Positions 16,760 through 24,817 of a stretch of DNA of 64,000 nt are shown one piece after another. The stretch is from Helicobacter_J cappadocius (GTDB taxonomy: Bacteria; Campylobacterota; Campylobacteria; Campylobacterales; Helicobacteraceae), in the NCBI RefSeq assembly GCF_030686155.1, contig NZ_JAUPEV010000009.1, forward strand, positions 1 through 64,000, given 5' to 3'. The position numbers and the translations under genes were made by a program. The stretch's first letter is position 1, and each line of letters starts with the position of its first letter. A model generated the notes under the pieces. That model searched no databases, was not told the DNA's origin, and worked only from the letters and a program-made list of their open reading frames with translations.

Positions 16760-17956
16760 ATGTTTGGAATGATATATTATTTTATCGCTTTGCTCATATA
16801 TATCATCTCCATTCCTTTTTTGATATTTTCTTCATTCAAACAAAAACATAAAAACTCTATTTTTCAAAGGTTTTTTTTAAAAAATTTCGCCCTATCCTCT
16901 TGTCCCTCTTTTTGGTTTCACGCATGTTCTTATGGAGAAGTAAAATCGCTAGAACCCATCATTGAGGCAATGCCAAAACAGCCTATTTTGATAACAACCA
17001 TCACTCAAACAGGTTTTAATCTAGCAAAAGACACTTACGAAAAAAAAGCTCATATTGAAGTGAAATTCCTCCCTTTTGAAATATTCATTCCTTTTTGGAA
17101 ACATAAACTCAAATCACTCCAAACCCTAGTAATTACAGAAGCCGAACTTTGGTATATGGTTTTCAAAATAACTAAAACCATAGGAGCAAAAACAATGCTC
17201 ATCAACTCTCGCATATCAACTCAGTCATTCCCAAAATACAAAAAATTTAGTTGGTTTTATAAAAAAGTCTTTGACCAAATAGATGAAATCTTTTCTCAAA
17301 GTATTGCCGATAACGAAAGAATTAAACAACTCGGTGGAAAAAAAGTTCAAATATTTGGGAATTTAAAACTTTTAAATACTCCAAAAATCACCATTTTTTA
17401 TCCCAAAAGCTCAAAAACAACCTTCACTGCTTCAAGTACACATCCTCTAGAGGAAGAATTAATTCTAAAGGCATTTTTAGATTTCAGACGCTCTAGGGAT
17501 GGGATTTGGTTGCTTTTAGCTCCCAGACATCCAGAAAGATTTGTAGAAGTAAAAGAAATAATACAAAAAATGCTAACAAATACTTCTTATAAATTTAAAA
17601 TCTTCTCTGAAGTAGGGTTTGATGAAAATTGTGATATTTTGCTAATTGATACACTAGGTCAGCTCAACAATTTATATGCCATCTCTGATATAAGCATACT
17701 TGGAGGAAGCTTTGTAAAAGTAGGCGGACACAATCCTCTTGAACCAGCATTTTTTCACAACAAACTCATCACTGGTCCATATATATTCAATCAAAATAGT
17801 CTTTTTGAAGCCGTTGATGGATACAAAATCATACAAAAAGAGGAACTTTTTGAAACTATCTCTAATTATCAAACTCTTCCTAATGCATTTATAAAAAATA
17901 AAAATGATAAATTGAAAAATCTCATAAACTCTATCATACAACCTATTCAAGGATAA
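16760..17956 (+). CDS. waaA: 3-deoxy-D-manno-octulosonic acid (Kdo) transferase
   Basis: This 398-residue membrane-anchored GT-B glycosyltransferase adds Kdo to lipid A precursor. An N-terminal hydrophobic anchor (about 4-25) is followed by FWFHACSYGEVKSLEP, ITTITQTGF, TEAELWYM, and late GGSFVKVGGHNPLEPAFF, the family's donor-binding signature. It sits in the operon between the FlgZ-like gene and the pseudouridine synthase, as in H. pylori (HP0957). Length is slightly under E. coli WaaA (425). The start follows the previous stop by 9 bases. Confidence 0.92.
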   Translation: MFGMIYYFIALLIYIISIPFLIFSSFKQKHKNSIFQRFFLKNFALSSCPSFWFHACSYGEVKSLEPIIEAMPKQPILITTITQTGFNLAKDTYEKKAHIEVKFLPFEIFIPFWKHKLKSLQTLVITEAELWYMVFKITKTIGAKTMLINSRISTQSFPKYKKFSWFYKKVFDQIDEIFSQSIADNERIKQLGGKKVQIFGNLKLLNTPKITIFYPKSSKTTFTASSTHPLEEELILKAFLDFRRSRDGIWLLLAPRHPERFVEVKEIIQKMLTNTSYKFKIFSEVGFDENCDILLIDTLGQLNNLYAISDISILGGSFVKVGGHNPLEPAFFHNKLITGPYIFNQNSLFEAVDGYKIIQKEELFETISNYQTLPNAFIKNKNDKLKNLINSIIQPIQG

Positions 17957-17959
17957 TCT

Positions 17960-18682
17960 ATGGAAAAAGCCTACAAACTCTTAAGTCTGCAAGAAAAAAT
18001 TTCTAATGGCAAGGCAAAAGCTCTCATTGATAAAGGACTTGTAAGCTGCAATGGCAAAAAAATAACCATCGCACGTTCAGAAATGCCCTCTTGTTCTATT
18101 TTTCAAATTATCCAAATCCAAAAACCAAAAGTGATTTTTGAAGATGAAAATATTTTAGCAATCCAGAAGCCACCTTTTATTGAAAGTTATGAATTAGCTC
18201 AAATGTTTCCAGAATGGGTTTTGCTTCATCGTCTTGATAGAGAAACAAGTGGGGTTATCTTGTTAGTAAAAGATAAAACTCCTTTTCATAACCAAGCAAA
18301 AATGGCTTTTAAAAATCAAAATGTGTATAAAGAATATTTAGCACTTGTTGAAGGAATAGTAAATGAAGAAATCCAGATCGATAAACCTATCCTTACAATC
18401 AAAACTACTTACGCTAAAAGTAAAATATCAAAAGATGGTCTCCCTGCACATACAAGTATCAAACCTATCTCTATTATGGGGAAAAAAACACTACTAGAAG
18501 TAGTGATTAAAACCGGACGCACTCACCAAATCAGAGTCCATCTAAAAAGTATCAACCACCCAATCATAGGAGATAATCTCTATGGTGGATTAGATTCAAA
18601 ACGTTTGATGCTCCATGCTCATAAGATCTCATTGTTGGGGTATGATTTTACCTCTGCGATTCCCAATGAATTCAACCTATAA
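17960..18682 (+). CDS. RluA/RluD-family RNA pseudouridine synthase
   Basis: This 240-residue enzyme isomerises a uridine in RNA. The catalytic Asp lies in HRLDRETSGV (about residues 92-101), and the family signatures KTGRTHQIRVHLKS and HPIIGDNLYGG follow. The N-terminal 55 residues (ISNGKAKALIDKGLVSCNGKK) look like an S4-type RNA-binding domain. Target base and RNA are not decided by the sequence. It starts 4 bases after waaA and overlaps the next gene by 17 bases. Confidence 0.88.
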   Translation: MEKAYKLLSLQEKISNGKAKALIDKGLVSCNGKKITIARSEMPSCSIFQIIQIQKPKVIFEDENILAIQKPPFIESYELAQMFPEWVLLHRLDRETSGVILLVKDKTPFHNQAKMAFKNQNVYKEYLALVEGIVNEEIQIDKPILTIKTTYAKSKISKDGLPAHTSIKPISIMGKKTLLEVVIKTGRTHQIRVHLKSINHPIIGDNLYGGLDSKRLMLHAHKISLLGYDFTSAIPNEFNL

Positions 18683-19088
18683 CCTCATCATCAATGCAAG
18701 TTTTACTGATGTCGATAGAGTTATTGGTGCTTTGCCTGATATTTTTAAAACCGATCAAGACATGTTAGATAATATAAGTCTAGTTTTATTTGAAATCCTT
18801 TCAAATGCTCTCGAACATGGTATCTGCAAATATTCAAAAAATGAAATTTTCTCTGGTTTGGTTAAAAAAAGCTCACAAAAAATCTATTTATATTTTTTAT
18901 CCTCCCCTAACCCTATCATTTTGATAAACTATCCAAAAACCGTTTATAATGAAGAAAACCTCATCATAGGCAAAGGGAAAAAAATAATAAAATACCTCAC
19001 TCAGAATTATTATTATAAAATCTTAGGAGAAGAAGTTTGGGAGAAAGTAATTTTTAAAGGACAAAAAAATGAAAATCACCGCCAATGA
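18666..19088 (+). CDS. GHKL-type ATPase, RsbW/SpoIIAB-like, partly degenerate
   Basis: This is 140 residues from ATG 18666. An upstream in-frame ATG at 18615 is less likely because it lies deep inside the previous gene. The N-box LVLFEILSNALEHG matches the anti-sigma kinase group (E and N are the ATP/Mg residues). A glycine-rich GKGKKIIKYL resembles the G2 box, and the C-terminal WEKVIFKG strand fits. The usual Asp-x-Gly-x-Gly G1 box is not seen (the region reads PNPIILINYPKTV), so nucleotide binding may be altered. It overlaps the STAS-like gene by 20 bases, suggesting the two products act together. No sigma factor or PP2C phosphatase lies nearby. Confidence 0.6.
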   Translation: MNSTYNLIINASFTDVDRVIGALPDIFKTDQDMLDNISLVLFEILSNALEHGICKYSKNEIFSGLVKKSSQKIYLYFLSSPNPIILINYPKTVYNEENLIIGKGKKIIKYLTQNYYYKILGEEVWEKVIFKGQKNENHRQ

Positions 19089-19392
19089 AGCCGAGAAAAA
19101 TCAGCCATTTTTAGCCATAACGGGAAAAATTAAAACTTATGAAGATTTTTTGGAATTTAAGAATGTTATTGATTCCACTCTAGAAAAATTTAAAAACAAA
19201 TCAAATTCCGAACTTTTTTTATTTTTTATAGATACCTACCCTATCAATTCCTATGCCATAGGCTACTTGATGAAACTCAAAGAAAATGATAAGGTGAATG
19301 TACAAATATACACAAATAATATGAAAACTTTGAATCTTTTTCAATATCTAGAACTTGATAAAAAGTTTCAGATCATTATCAAACAAAACTAA
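19069..19392 (+). CDS. STAS-like protein (anti-anti-sigma type), putative partner of GHKL ATPase
   Basis: This 107-residue protein has the size and pattern of a STAS domain: a beta strand, LFLFFIDTYPINSYAIGYLM (the equivalent of the L-D-F-I-D-S-S-G-L loop and helix), then KVNVQIYTNN and LFQYLELDKKF. In classical antagonists the second serine of the loop is phosphorylated by the partner kinase. Here that position appears to be Tyr (INSYAIG), although a Ser precedes it. It overlaps the GHKL gene and lies 10 bases upstream of lgt. Assignment is by fold pattern, gene pairing and size only. Confidence 0.55.
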   Translation: MKITANEAEKNQPFLAITGKIKTYEDFLEFKNVIDSTLEKFKNKSNSELFLFFIDTYPINSYAIGYLMKLKENDKVNVQIYTNNMKTLNLFQYLELDKKFQIIIKQN

Positions 19393-19402
19393 GGATGAAA
19401 GA

Positions 19403-20251
19403 ATGTATAGCACATGGAATAATATTTATAATATCTTCAACCCTGTTGCATTTAATATTTTTGGACTAGAAATTCACTGGTATGGAATCGCGTATGTTCT
19501 CTCGCTTTTGATTTCTTTATATATTGCCAAAGTATTTATCAAAAAAGATGCTCAACGTTTCCCTATTTCAAATAAAAATCTGGAAAGTTTTTTTATTTGG
19601 GTAGAAATTGGGGTTATTTTAGGAGCAAGAATAGGCTATATTGCAATTTATGAACCAAATTCTATGTATTATTTTCTTCATCCATGGCAGATATTTAATC
19701 CTTTCGATATAGAAGGTCATTTTGTAGGAATACGCGGCATGAGTTACCATGGAGCATTGGTGGGATTTTTGATTGCTTCTATTGCTTTTGCTTATAAGAA
19801 AAAACAGAATTTCTTACTATACATGGATCTAGTGGCTATAAGCGTTCCGCTAGGATATGTATTTGGTCGTATTGGAAATTTTCTCAATCAAGAACTTTAT
19901 GGACGAATTGTTCCTTCTACTAGCGTTTGGGGGCAAAAAATTGGTATCCTTGTAAATGGTGAGCTAAGATATCCCAGTCAGCTTATAGAGGCTTTTTTAG
20001 AAGGATTGGTCGTTTTTATAGTCGTCCTAATAGCAAAAAAACTTTTTAAAACAAGAGGATTGTTAATTGTAGTGTACGCGATTACATATGGGGTTATGCG
20101 TTTTATAGCTGAATTTTACAGAGAACCTGATCCGCAGATGGGTTATTATTTTGGAAACCTAAGCATGGGACAAATTTTAAGCCTAGTGATGATTGTTTTT
20201 GCACTAGGAATATTGGCTTATATTAAGAAAAACAAAAATGCACAAAACTAA
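19403..20251 (+). CDS. lgt: Prolipoprotein diacylglyceryl transferase
   Basis: This is 282 residues from ATG 19403, preceded by AAGGATGAAAG; an earlier in-frame start overlaps the STAS-like gene and is less likely. This polytopic inner-membrane enzyme transfers diacylglycerol from phosphatidylglycerol to the lipobox cysteine of prolipoproteins. Seven membrane segments are recognisable. The motifs EIHWYGIAYVL, GIRGMSYHGALVGF (with the conserved His) and the signature GRIGNFLNQELYGR are intact, as is FRYPSQ-like LRYPSQLIEA. The C-terminus overlaps the first SMR gene by 14 bases. H. pylori has lgt (HP0955) directly after the pseudouridine synthase, so the two genes in between are extra here. Confidence 0.95.
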   Translation: MYSTWNNIYNIFNPVAFNIFGLEIHWYGIAYVLSLLISLYIAKVFIKKDAQRFPISNKNLESFFIWVEIGVILGARIGYIAIYEPNSMYYFLHPWQIFNPFDIEGHFVGIRGMSYHGALVGFLIASIAFAYKKKQNFLLYMDLVAISVPLGYVFGRIGNFLNQELYGRIVPSTSVWGQKIGILVNGELRYPSQLIEAFLEGLVVFIVVLIAKKLFKTRGLLIVVYAITYGVMRFIAEFYREPDPQMGYYFGNLSMGQILSLVMIVFALGILAYIKKNKNAQN

Positions 20252-20564
20252 ATCTTGGATATTTTTATTCATAGCTATCATTTCAGAGGTCATAGCCACC
20301 CTTTCGCTCAAAATATCTTCGGGGGCAGTATGGGGCTATATCACAATGGGATTTTTTATTGTTATTTCTTATTATTTCATGGCACTTTGTGTTCGTATTA
20401 TTCCTATAGGTACTGCATATGCAATATGGGAAGCATTTGGGCTATCCCTTATTGCTATTGTAGGTATCATCGTATTTGGAGAGAAAATCACTCTTTATCA
20501 AGAGATCGGAATTGTTCTTGGAGTTATTGGTATTGTACTTATCAACTTAGGAGAAAAAAAATAG
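20238..20564 (+). CDS. SMR family transporter subunit 1
   Basis: This 108-residue, four-helix small multidrug resistance protein carries the membrane-embedded acidic residue Glu17 in ISEVIATLSLK. Helix 3/4 motifs PIGTAYAIWEAFG and VFGEKITLYQEIGI fit the family. Such proteins exchange cations, guanidinium or polyamines for protons, mostly as dimers. It overlaps lgt by 14 bases and is followed by a second SMR gene at its stop codon, so the pair is probably a heterodimer like EbrAB, YkkCD or MdtIJ. Substrate unknown. Confidence 0.85.
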   Translation: MHKTKSWIFLFIAIISEVIATLSLKISSGAVWGYITMGFFIVISYYFMALCVRIIPIGTAYAIWEAFGLSLIAIVGIIVFGEKITLYQEIGIVLGVIGIVLINLGEKK

Positions 20565-20876
20565 ATGTATCTTTTATTTGTTATTTTAGCAGGATTTTTA
20601 GATGTCCTAGCCAATCTCCTCTTAAAAAAATCTCAAGGATTTAAATATAAAATCTTAGGCATTGTTTCGATCTTATTGGTTTTGTGTGCTTTTATTTTTC
20701 TTTCTTTTGCACTCAAAAAAATGCCTTTGAGTATCGCTTATTCCATATGGGGAGCTGTGGGCATCATAGGAACAATTATAGGGGGATATATTTTTTTTCA
20801 AGAAAGACTAAATATAATAGGCTACATAGGGGTAGCCTTTGTGATTGCTTCTGTTATTTTGCTAAGTGCTTTTTAA
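20565..20876 (+). CDS. SMR family transporter subunit 2 (Asp in place of Glu)
   Basis: This 103-residue partner starts at the base after the stop of subunit 1. It has four hydrophobic helices and the typical MPLSIAYSIWGAVGIIGTI in helix 3. The position of the otherwise invariant Glu of helix 1 is Asp13 here (AGFLDVLANLLLKK). In heterodimeric SMR pairs the two acidic residues are not equal, so this may be a real functional asymmetry. It is the last gene of the plus-strand operon; the next gene converges with a 2-base gap. Confidence 0.82.
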   Translation: MYLLFVILAGFLDVLANLLLKKSQGFKYKILGIVSILLVLCAFIFLSFALKKMPLSIAYSIWGAVGIIGTIIGGYIFFQERLNIIGYIGVAFVIASVILLSAF

Positions 20877-20878
20877 CT

Positions 20879-21703
20879 CTACCTAACCTCTTGTCTAATA
20901 ATAGAAATATCCTTGAGATCTGCAGGAATACAATCCATAGAAACTATTTCTTTCAAACGCTCAAGTGTATATTTCTTGTGATTAAATACAACAATAGAGA
21001 CAATATCACCTCTTTGCAAAAATCTTTGCTTTGCAAGTTCTAAATAACGCGTAGCACCGATGGCGATGATAATTTTAGAAGGATAGCAAGATTCTCTTAG
21101 CACTTCAGGTAAATCCTCTAAAACAGAATGCTCTTTTTGCGTGTTGAGTTTATCTTTTATCCAATTGATAAGCTTCTCGTAAAAATAACTATAACTTATA
21201 AGCTCACTTGATTCGCCATATTCCTGTACTTTTCCATCAAATTTCAAAAAAGAAGCGATGGAATAATTATCGCAAACCCCACCACTAGAAAATTTATCGA
21301 TAGGTATTTTTAGTCCAACTGCCTTAGATCCATCAGAAAAATTTTTCTTCTGTGAAAGTTTGGTTGCATTTTCGTCATTCCTAACTGAAGCATCATTAAA
21401 AGCCATAAAAAATCTAGGTATGACTTTAGTGACTTTATTATCCAAGTATTCCAAATCACATTCAAGTCCTACTTCTGGTTCTGCTTGAACCTTGAATGAT
21501 TGATTTGTCGGCAAAATAATCGCCTGATTATTGATACAATACCTGCCCAAAACTGAAGCACTATCAGGAATATAAAAAGGAAAAATCCCCTTAGGAGCAT
21601 CTTTGTCTTCTCCTGTAATATCAGCAAAATCGTTAGATTCTCCTGCTTGTTCTAGATGGTTAGCAAAGTTTCCTACCACCCCAAACCCCAAATACTTTTT
21701 CAT
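20879..21703 (-). CDS. DUF5718 family protein, unknown function
   Basis: This 274-residue soluble protein is of a type seen in Helicobacter and Campylobacter relatives (DUF5718 by recall). The N-terminus reads KKYLGFGVVGNFANHLEQAG, followed by a mixed alpha/beta pattern and the segment GLECDLEYLDNKVTKVIPRF, which recalls hotdog or fumarylacetoacetase-like hydrolase folds but without clear metal ligands. No membrane or signal sequence. It is monocistronic, convergent with the SMR pair and divergent from the acyl-CoA synthetase. Function not assigned. Confidence 0.6.
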   Translation of the reverse strand: MKKYLGFGVVGNFANHLEQAGESNDFADITGEDKDAPKGIFPFYIPDSASVLGRYCINNQAIILPTNQSFKVQAEPEVGLECDLEYLDNKVTKVIPRFFMAFNDASVRNDENATKLSQKKNFSDGSKAVGLKIPIDKFSSGGVCDNYSIASFLKFDGKVQEYGESSELISYSYFYEKLINWIKDKLNTQKEHSVLEDLPEVLRESCYPSKIIIAIGATRYLELAKQRFLQRGDIVSIVVFNHKKYTLERLKEIVSMDCIPADLKDISIIRQEVR

Positions 21704-21804
21704 CGGTGCTCCTTTATGGAAAATTTGGTAAAAATAATACTCTAATTAAAACCAATATTTGATAAAAACTATAAACTAAGTAATCAAACCCATAAAAATA
21801 ATCC

Positions 21805-21810
21805 TATAAT
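21805..21810 (+). promoter_or_regulatory. -10 box of the acyl-CoA synthetase gene
   Basis: A perfect TATAAT (CCTATAATAG) lies 30 bases upstream of the ATG, within the 136-base divergent region. The strong ribosome site AAGGAGAAG follows at 21828-21836. Confidence 0.55.
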
Positions 21811-21839
21811 AGAATTACAAAACATTTTAAGGAGAAGTT

Positions 21840-23780
21840 ATGACAGAGAGTGAATTATACCAATGGCTCGGAAAATACGGGATTAAGACCCCTTGTTGTA
21901 AAGTTGTGGGAATGAATGAAGAAATCAGTGTTGATTTTTTTCCTGCTGTCTTAAAAATCCAATCCCCAAAAGTGATTCATAAAAGCGATGTAGGTGGCGT
22001 TATATTGAATCTAAATTCCAATGAAGAAATCAAAAATGCTAGAGAAAAAATGAAAAAAAATATTCAAGATGTGCATAAAATCCCCCTAGATAATAATGAC
22101 TGTTTCATAATTACACAAATGTTACAAGGAGAAGAACTTTATATTGGCTCTGTAGAAGATAATGTATTTGGAAATGTCATTCTTTTTGGAAAAGGTGGGA
22201 TTTATTTAGAACTCTATAAAGATATTTGTTACATAGATTCCAATGCACAAGAAGATGAGATACTCCGTGCATTTAAAAATACAAAAATTTCAAAACTCTT
22301 TGAGGGTTATCGTGGCAGTAATCATCAAATGATTGAAGTTATAACGCTAGTCAAAAATATACAAAAGCTTATCAATGAAAATCCTGATATTAAAGAACTC
22401 GATATCAATCCCTTAAAACTCACAAAAGATGGGTTGATTGCCGTAGATGCGAGAATAAAAAAATCCTCTAGTATTTCCAAAGAATCTTTGAGAAAATCAA
22501 CTCGGCCTGATTTTTTACACAATCAACGCGTAGCTATTATTGGAGCAAGTACCGATAAAACAAAAGCAGGTTATGTAGTGGCAAAAAACTCTATTGGCTT
22601 TAAAGGGGAATTATTTTTTGTAAATCAAAAAGGAGGACAATTATTAGAAAAACCTCTATTAAAAAGCATAGAAGAAATACAAGGTAATATCGATACTGCT
22701 GTGTTAGCAATTCCCGCAAAGTTTGTTATCCCTACTATCAAAGAACTTATCCCTAGAGGGCTAAAAAATCTCATCGTTATTACCGCTGGTTTTAAAGAAA
22801 GTGGTCACCAAGAAGAAGAACTTGAAATAGGAAAACTTGCAGAGGAAAATAATTTTAATGTTTTAGGGCCAAATTGTCTAGGATACTTTAATGATAGTAC
22901 AAATTTAAATCTAACATTTGGAACAGGGAATCTAAAAACAGGTCATCTAGCTTTCATTTCTCAATCTGGAGCAGTTTTGGCAGGACTTATGGATTATGCA
23001 AATGCTTTAGATATAGGATTTTCTCATATTATGAGCACAGGAAATGCTGTAGATTTAGAAAGTTCAGATCTTATTCCAATGCTTGATCGTGATCCTAACG
23101 CTAAGAGTATTTCTCTATATTTGGAAGGAATTAGTAAAGGGAAAGAGTTATTAAAAAATATTCGAAATACAAAAAAACCTATTTTTCTTTTCAAATCAGG
23201 AAAAAGTGAAGAAGCGGCAAAAGCGGCTTTTTCTCACACTGGAAATTTAAGCGGAAATTATGATATGTTTTCTGGATTAATGAAAAGTTTAAATGTTAGA
23301 GTAGTAGATAATATCGAAGCTTTGATATTAAAGCCTCTCTTCCATAATAGCAAAGAAATTGCAATTATTACAAATGCTGGAGGACCAGGAACTGTTCTAA
23401 CAGATGCGATTGTTGCTAGAGGGAAAAAACTCTACTCTTTGAATGAGCAAAATATAAGAGCCTTGAATGCTATTTTGCCTGAACATTGGTCTCATAATAA
23501 CCCTATCGACATCATCGGTGATGCCTTGGCAGATAGGTATAAAGCCTCTTTAGATGTCGTAGATAATTTTGATGGAGTAGATTTTATCTATATGCTCATT
23601 ACCCCTCAAGACATGACCGATCCTCTAGGATCTGTAAAAATACTCAAAGAAAAAACATACAAGCACAAGGTTATCCCTATTCTTATTGGGGGGAATATGG
23701 TTGAAGAAGCAAGAATTTTTTGCAAAACAAATAAAATATTATTTTTCTCAAGCATCACCGAAGCTACATCATTTTTATAA
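21840..23780 (+). CDS. Acyl-CoA synthetase (NDP-forming), acetate--CoA ligase family, beta-alpha order
   Basis: This 646-residue cytosolic enzyme belongs to the NDP-forming acyl-CoA synthetase superfamily, which interconverts acyl-CoA plus ADP/Pi with acid plus ATP. The N-terminal 215 residues are an ATP-grasp domain (KSDVGGVIL, LFGKGGIYLEL, ELDINPLKL). The CoA-binding Rossmann domain starts at about 230 (VAIIGASTDKTKAGYVVAKN). The phospho-accepting His is in FSHTGNLSG (about 464). The ATP-grasp part comes first, whereas the Pat/AcdA-type order begins with the CoA-binding part. It could serve acetate or propionate metabolism. Stand-alone gene with strong ribosome site and TATAAT promoter. Confidence 0.8.
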   Translation: MTESELYQWLGKYGIKTPCCKVVGMNEEISVDFFPAVLKIQSPKVIHKSDVGGVILNLNSNEEIKNAREKMKKNIQDVHKIPLDNNDCFIITQMLQGEELYIGSVEDNVFGNVILFGKGGIYLELYKDICYIDSNAQEDEILRAFKNTKISKLFEGYRGSNHQMIEVITLVKNIQKLINENPDIKELDINPLKLTKDGLIAVDARIKKSSSISKESLRKSTRPDFLHNQRVAIIGASTDKTKAGYVVAKNSIGFKGELFFVNQKGGQLLEKPLLKSIEEIQGNIDTAVLAIPAKFVIPTIKELIPRGLKNLIVITAGFKESGHQEEELEIGKLAEENNFNVLGPNCLGYFNDSTNLNLTFGTGNLKTGHLAFISQSGAVLAGLMDYANALDIGFSHIMSTGNAVDLESSDLIPMLDRDPNAKSISLYLEGISKGKELLKNIRNTKKPIFLFKSGKSEEAAKAAFSHTGNLSGNYDMFSGLMKSLNVRVVDNIEALILKPLFHNSKEIAIITNAGGPGTVLTDAIVARGKKLYSLNEQNIRALNAILPEHWSHNNPIDIIGDALADRYKASLDVVDNFDGVDFIYMLITPQDMTDPLGSVKILKEKTYKHKVIPILIGGNMVEEARIFCKTNKILFFSSITEATSFL

Positions 23781-23945
23781 ATCTCAATGATGGATTTAAA
23801 GATATATGAAAAGTGTTTTTGAGGATACTAGAGAGGATGGACAGCTAGAAAATCGGGGTTAAAAATGTATGATTAACTTCAGAAGTCAAAGCCTGTCCAA
23901 AATCTCAAGGTTCAAGCTAATCTCAATTAATCAATTATTCTTTCT
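23781..23945. other. Convergent intergenic region with short inverted repeats
   Basis: Between the convergent synthetase and ABC ATPase genes lies GGACAG (23839-23844) matched by CTGTCC (23893-23898), with a nested GTTAA...TTAAC. No T-run follows, so it is not a convincing terminator. No gene remnant is recognised. Confidence 0.3.
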
Positions 23946-24695
23946 TTAAAAACTTCCTAAAAAGTTAAACATATCAAGAAATTTTTTTGCTCTTTCAGAC
24001 TTTGGAGAGGTGAAAAATTCCTTTGGAGTAGCCTCTTCAATTATAATTCCTTGGTCAAAAAACACAACTTTATCTGCAACTGCTTGAGCAAATTTAAGTT
24101 CATGAGTTACGATTATCATACTCATGCCTTCTTTTGCAAGTTCTAAAATAACATCTAAAACTTCCTTTACCATTTCAGGATCTAAGGAAGCTGTAACTTC
24201 ATCAAAAAGCATTATTTCAGGATTCATGCACAATGCTCTAATGATCGCAACGCGTTGTTTTTGTCCTCCTGAGAGCTCTTTTGGATACGAATCTTTTTTA
24301 TCCTCAAGTCCCACCCGTTTTAATAATCTCAAAGCCTGTTCTTTGACTTCTTCTTTTTTTCTTTTTTGGGCTTTTAATGGTCCTAAAAGAATGTTTTCAA
24401 GTACATTCATATGAGGAAAAAGATCATAACTCTGAAAAACCATGCCAATTTTTTGTCTGATAAGATTCCAATTTGTAGATGGTGTATTAATGATCTTTCC
24501 ATCTAATATAATTTGACCTCCCTGTATCTCTTCTAATCCATTCAAACATCGCAAAAAAGTACTTTTTCCACATCCACTAGGTCCCAAAATCACAACAACT
24601 TCACTTTTTTGTATGCTAAAGTTAATCCCCTTTAAGATTTGATGATCGTGATTATAAGATTTTACGAGATTTTTAGTCTCTAATAATGCTTGCAT
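23946..24695 (-). CDS. Polar amino-acid ABC transporter ATP-binding protein (GlnQ-like), orphan
   Basis: This 249-residue ABC ATPase is of the polar-amino-acid uptake group. Walker A is GPSGCGKST (35-43), the Q-loop lies in MVFQSYDLFPHMNVLENI, the signature LSGGQKQRVAIIRAL, Walker B IMLFDEVTASLD, and the H-loop VTHE. Full length for GlnQ/HisP. In most genomes, including H. pylori, glnQ sits with its permease and binding-protein genes. Here neighbours on both sides are unrelated, so its permease partner must be encoded elsewhere or is lost. Confidence 0.85.
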   Translation of the reverse strand: MQALLETKNLVKSYNHDHQILKGINFSIQKSEVVVILGPSGCGKSTFLRCLNGLEEIQGGQIILDGKIINTPSTNWNLIRQKIGMVFQSYDLFPHMNVLENILLGPLKAQKRKKEEVKEQALRLLKRVGLEDKKDSYPKELSGGQKQRVAIIRALCMNPEIMLFDEVTASLDPEMVKEVLDVILELAKEGMSMIIVTHELKFAQAVADKVVFFDQGIIIEEATPKEFFTSPKSERAKKFLDMFNFLGSF

Positions 24696-24817
24696 TTGAT
24701 TCCTTACTTTGATTTTTTATGTTCTTTTGAAAAATAAATTCGCCATCTTGGGTTCTTCACAAGTTTTCCTAGTTGAAACTTTGGTATGATTACATCATCT
24801 TAAAGACAGGGAAATTT

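Noticed and set aside
20255..20644. 129-codon overlapping frame across the SMR genes
   Set aside because: His/Tyr/Cys-rich out-of-frame shadow of two well-supported SMR genes.
23839..23898. GGACAG/CTGTCC repeat as a bidirectional terminator
   Set aside because: Six-base arms with a 48-base loop and no T-run on either side.
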